This document shows, piece by piece, positions 62,586 through 64,000 of a stretch of 64,000 bases of DNA. Source of the stretch: Brevibacterium sp. RIT 803 (lineage in GTDB: Bacteria; Actinomycetota; Actinomycetes; Actinomycetales; Brevibacteriaceae); NCBI RefSeq assembly GCF_016892625.1, contig NZ_JAFEMW010000005.1:124001-188000 (forward strand). Direction: 5' to 3'. Within the stretch, counting starts at the first letter, position 1. Each line of letters opens with the position of its first letter. A model generated the notes under the pieces. The model ran no database searches and was not told where the DNA came from. It worked only from the letters and a program-made list of their open reading frames with translations. A program made the position numbers and the translations under genes.

Positions 62586-63488
62586 ATGGATTCTTCTACG
62601 TCGCTCGGTGAGTTTCTTCGCTCGCGTCGCGCACGCCTAGAGCCACACACAGTCGGGTTGCCACCCTCGCCAATCCCACGTCGCGGGAAGGGACTTCGCC
62701 GGGAGGAGGTGGCCACTCTCTCTGGTGTCAGCGTTGACTACTACGCGCGCCTCGAGCAGGGCAGGATCGGCAATGTCTCCGACCAAGTCCTTTCCGCCAT
62801 CGAAGATGCCCTGCGCTTAGACCCTTTGGAGCGTGAACATCTTCGCGGCCTCGTGGGCACGACACCGGCCAAACCCCATCGGCGCGCACCAGCCAAGGCA
62901 AGGGTACGGGTGGGTTTGCGGACATACATCGACGCTATCGACCCCATCCCAGCGATGTTGCAGGGACCACGGATGGAGGTTCTTGCTTGGAACCGCGCCG
63001 CGACGATCTTGTTGGCTGATTTCGCCGCCATGCCTTCGGAAGATCGCAACATCGCTCGTTGGCTGTTCCTTGATCCGAGCAACCGGAGTCGTTACCCGGA
63101 CTGGGAAGAGATCGCCGCCCCGACAGTCGCCGCATTGCGTGCCTTCCAGAACCCACACGTTCCAGACGAGGAACTTGAACGCCTCGTTGGCGAATTATCC
63201 GTGGCCAGTGAGGAGTTCGCCCGCTATTGGGCCGACTACCGGCTGTTTCAGCACACCCACGGCACCAAGCGCATCTTCCATCCGGCTGTCGGCGTGATGA
63301 CTCTCAATTACGAGACCCTCCACATCCCCGACTCCGGCGGTCAGTTCATCTCTACCTATACCGCCGACGTCGGTTCTCCATCGGAGGAAATGCTGAGCAT
63401 TCTGATGAGCTGGGGCGATGAGCAGCCAGTCGACTCCGCTGAATGGATGAGCGAGTCCACGAAAAATGAATCACCCCGCCGCGACTGA
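62586..63488 (+). CDS. MmyB-type XRE transcriptional regulator
   Basis: 300 residues. N-terminal HTH (GLRREEVATLSGVSVDYYARLEQGRIGNVSDQVLSAIEDALRLDPLEREHL) followed by the MmyB ligand-binding domain (YIDAIDPIPAMLQGPRMEVLAWNRAATILLADF, RNIARWLFLDP, YWADYRLFQHTHGTKRIFHPAVG). Such actinobacterial regulators usually sit opposite the SDR or reductase they control, as here. Start at 62586. Confidence 0.88.
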   Translation: MDSSTSLGEFLRSRRARLEPHTVGLPPSPIPRRGKGLRREEVATLSGVSVDYYARLEQGRIGNVSDQVLSAIEDALRLDPLEREHLRGLVGTTPAKPHRRAPAKARVRVGLRTYIDAIDPIPAMLQGPRMEVLAWNRAATILLADFAAMPSEDRNIARWLFLDPSNRSRYPDWEEIAAPTVAALRAFQNPHVPDEELERLVGELSVASEEFARYWADYRLFQHTHGTKRIFHPAVGVMTLNYETLHIPDSGGQFISTYTADVGSPSEEMLSILMSWGDEQPVDSAEWMSESTKNESPRRD

Positions 63489-63861
63489 CCACGATCTGAT
63501 TTGGCGGGAATTCCAGGACCAAAGATCCCAACATCCGCTAACGCGATACATGAGATCTTTCTAGGCTTATCGCTGTGCATTTGGTTTGGAATCAGTTGAG
63601 TTCAGTTCTTGGTAAATCTGTCGTGCGAGATACTGATTGAGGCATTGACGCAATACTGAACATGCGGCGGAACCAGGTGCAACATCCGAGGCCGTCACAA
63701 TCATTGATTCTGGCACCTCGAAAATTGCTGAGTGCAACTGTCGACTGGCAATGTGCACAGATGCTTCCGACTTTGCGCGAGAAGCACAGGTGTACTTTGC
63801 GCAAAACCGACTACGTAGCGATCGCGGGGCAATCGTGAACGCTTCTCCGCAGCAGAAGAGT
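63489..63861. other. right end of island, non-coding
   Basis: 373 bp between the MmyB-type gene and the dnaB stop. It contains the right copies of the 41-bp and 52-bp repeats from 63807 on. The rest shows short frames only, none recognisable. Confidence 0.5.
63807..63847 (+). repeat. 41-bp internal end repeat, right copy
   Basis: 36 of 41 identical to 56050-56090, same orientation, located 4 bp before the dnaB-end repeat. The island is therefore bracketed inside the attachment copies by a second direct repeat. Confidence 0.7.
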
Positions 63862-63903
63862 CTACTGCGGCATGTTGACGAAGCGGGACTTCGCGCCCTG
63901 GAA
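63852..63903 (-). repeat. 52-bp direct repeat, right copy (functional dnaB 3' end)
   Basis: Holds the last 14 codons and stop of the intact dnaB frame plus 10 bp beyond. Pair of 55996-56047. Confidence 0.85.
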
Positions 63904-64000
63904 GGCCACGGAGATGTCGGCTGTCGGACCCGCACGGTGTTTGGCGACGATGATGTCGGCCTCGCCGGCACGTTCGTGTTCCTTGTCGTACATGTCGTCA
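63862..64000 (-). CDS. dnaB: replicative DNA helicase DnaB, C-terminal fragment at window edge
   Basis: The last 45 codons enter from the right edge: DDMYDKEHERAGEADIIVAKHRAGPTADISVAF then QGAKSRFVNMPQ and a TAG stop at 63864-63862. The pattern E-AD-II-AKHR-GPT...AF...F-N is the conserved C-terminus of DnaB. Most of the gene lies outside the window. Its 3' end is the target of the 7.9-kb island. Confidence 0.88.
   Translation of the reverse strand, partial: DDMYDKEHERAGEADIIVAKHRAGPTADISVAFQGAKSRFVNMPQ

Larger units (their letters stand above)
56048..63903. mobile_element. 7.9-kb island inserted at dnaB 3' end (no recombinase)
   Basis: Bounded by two copies of the dnaB 3' end and, just inside, by a 41-bp imperfect direct repeat. 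Contents: class 3 aldehyde dehydrogenase, SDR, broken MmyB-type regulator, aldo/keto reductase with MerR, SDR with divergent MmyB-type regulator. All are accessory redox genes and regulators. No integrase, transposase, relaxase or tRNA visible. Confidence 0.7.

Noticed and set aside
1..64000. CRISPR array or phage region
   Set aside because: No regularly spaced repeats with unique spacers, and no capsid, terminase or integrase genes.

Overview
The window reads as chromosome of a high-GC actinobacterium. Dense GTG, TTG and ATG starts, LytR-CpsA-Psr and MmyB-type genes, a sortase-anchored surface protein and the codon style all fit a Brevibacterium-like member of the Micrococcales. The genus is an inference from gene content.

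Region 1 (1-15.3 kb): a partial DUF2332 gene, a PucR regulator, a secreted choice-of-anchor-G-like protein, a copper-amine-oxidase-like lipoprotein, a SulP transporter divergent from a MerR regulator, a luciferase-like oxidoreductase, and a catabolic-looking run of PucR / MHS transporter / ThDP enzyme / M20 amidase. Region 2 (15.3-18 kb): two paralogous secreted lysozyme-like proteins flanking a nucleotidyltransferase, with a large palindrome and a degenerate minisatellite between genes.

Region 3 (18-41 kb) is a selenocysteine locus. It holds selB and selA (overlapping), a tRNA-Sec(UCA) gene just upstream on the same strand, selD, and a formate dehydrogenase operon fdhA-fdhB-fdhC. The large subunit is interrupted by one in-frame UGA (codon 189) at the Sec position, followed by a SECIS-like hairpin. 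Read through, fdhA is a single 1209-residue gene. Thioredoxin and methyltransferase genes follow upstream.

Region 4 (41-56 kb) is a mosaic of regulators and small enzymes: LCP protein, CspA, MarR/CurA reductase, HAD, an M20D hydrolase lacking its Glu-Glu motif, an orphan ferredoxin/reductase pair, TetR with a paired SMR pump, ferredoxin FdxA, GNATs, LysR and a DHFR-like gene. Several genes here are decayed or internally deleted.

Two stretches look inserted. (a) 29.90-33.64 kb (tetR, MFS, amidohydrolase) is bounded by a 33-bp direct repeat that is the 3' end of selD. (b) 56.05-63.90 kb (aldehyde dehydrogenase, two SDRs, aldo/keto reductase, MerR, two MmyB-type regulators of which one is dead) is bounded by a 52-bp direct repeat that is the 3' end of dnaB, whose C-terminus enters at the right edge. 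In both pairs the in-frame differences are synonymous, as expected if incoming DNA carried its own version of the gene end. Neither insert encodes a recognisable recombinase. The dnaB insert also has a second, internal 41-bp direct repeat at its two ends. This use of gene 3' ends by recombinase-less islets is the main unexplained structure in the window.
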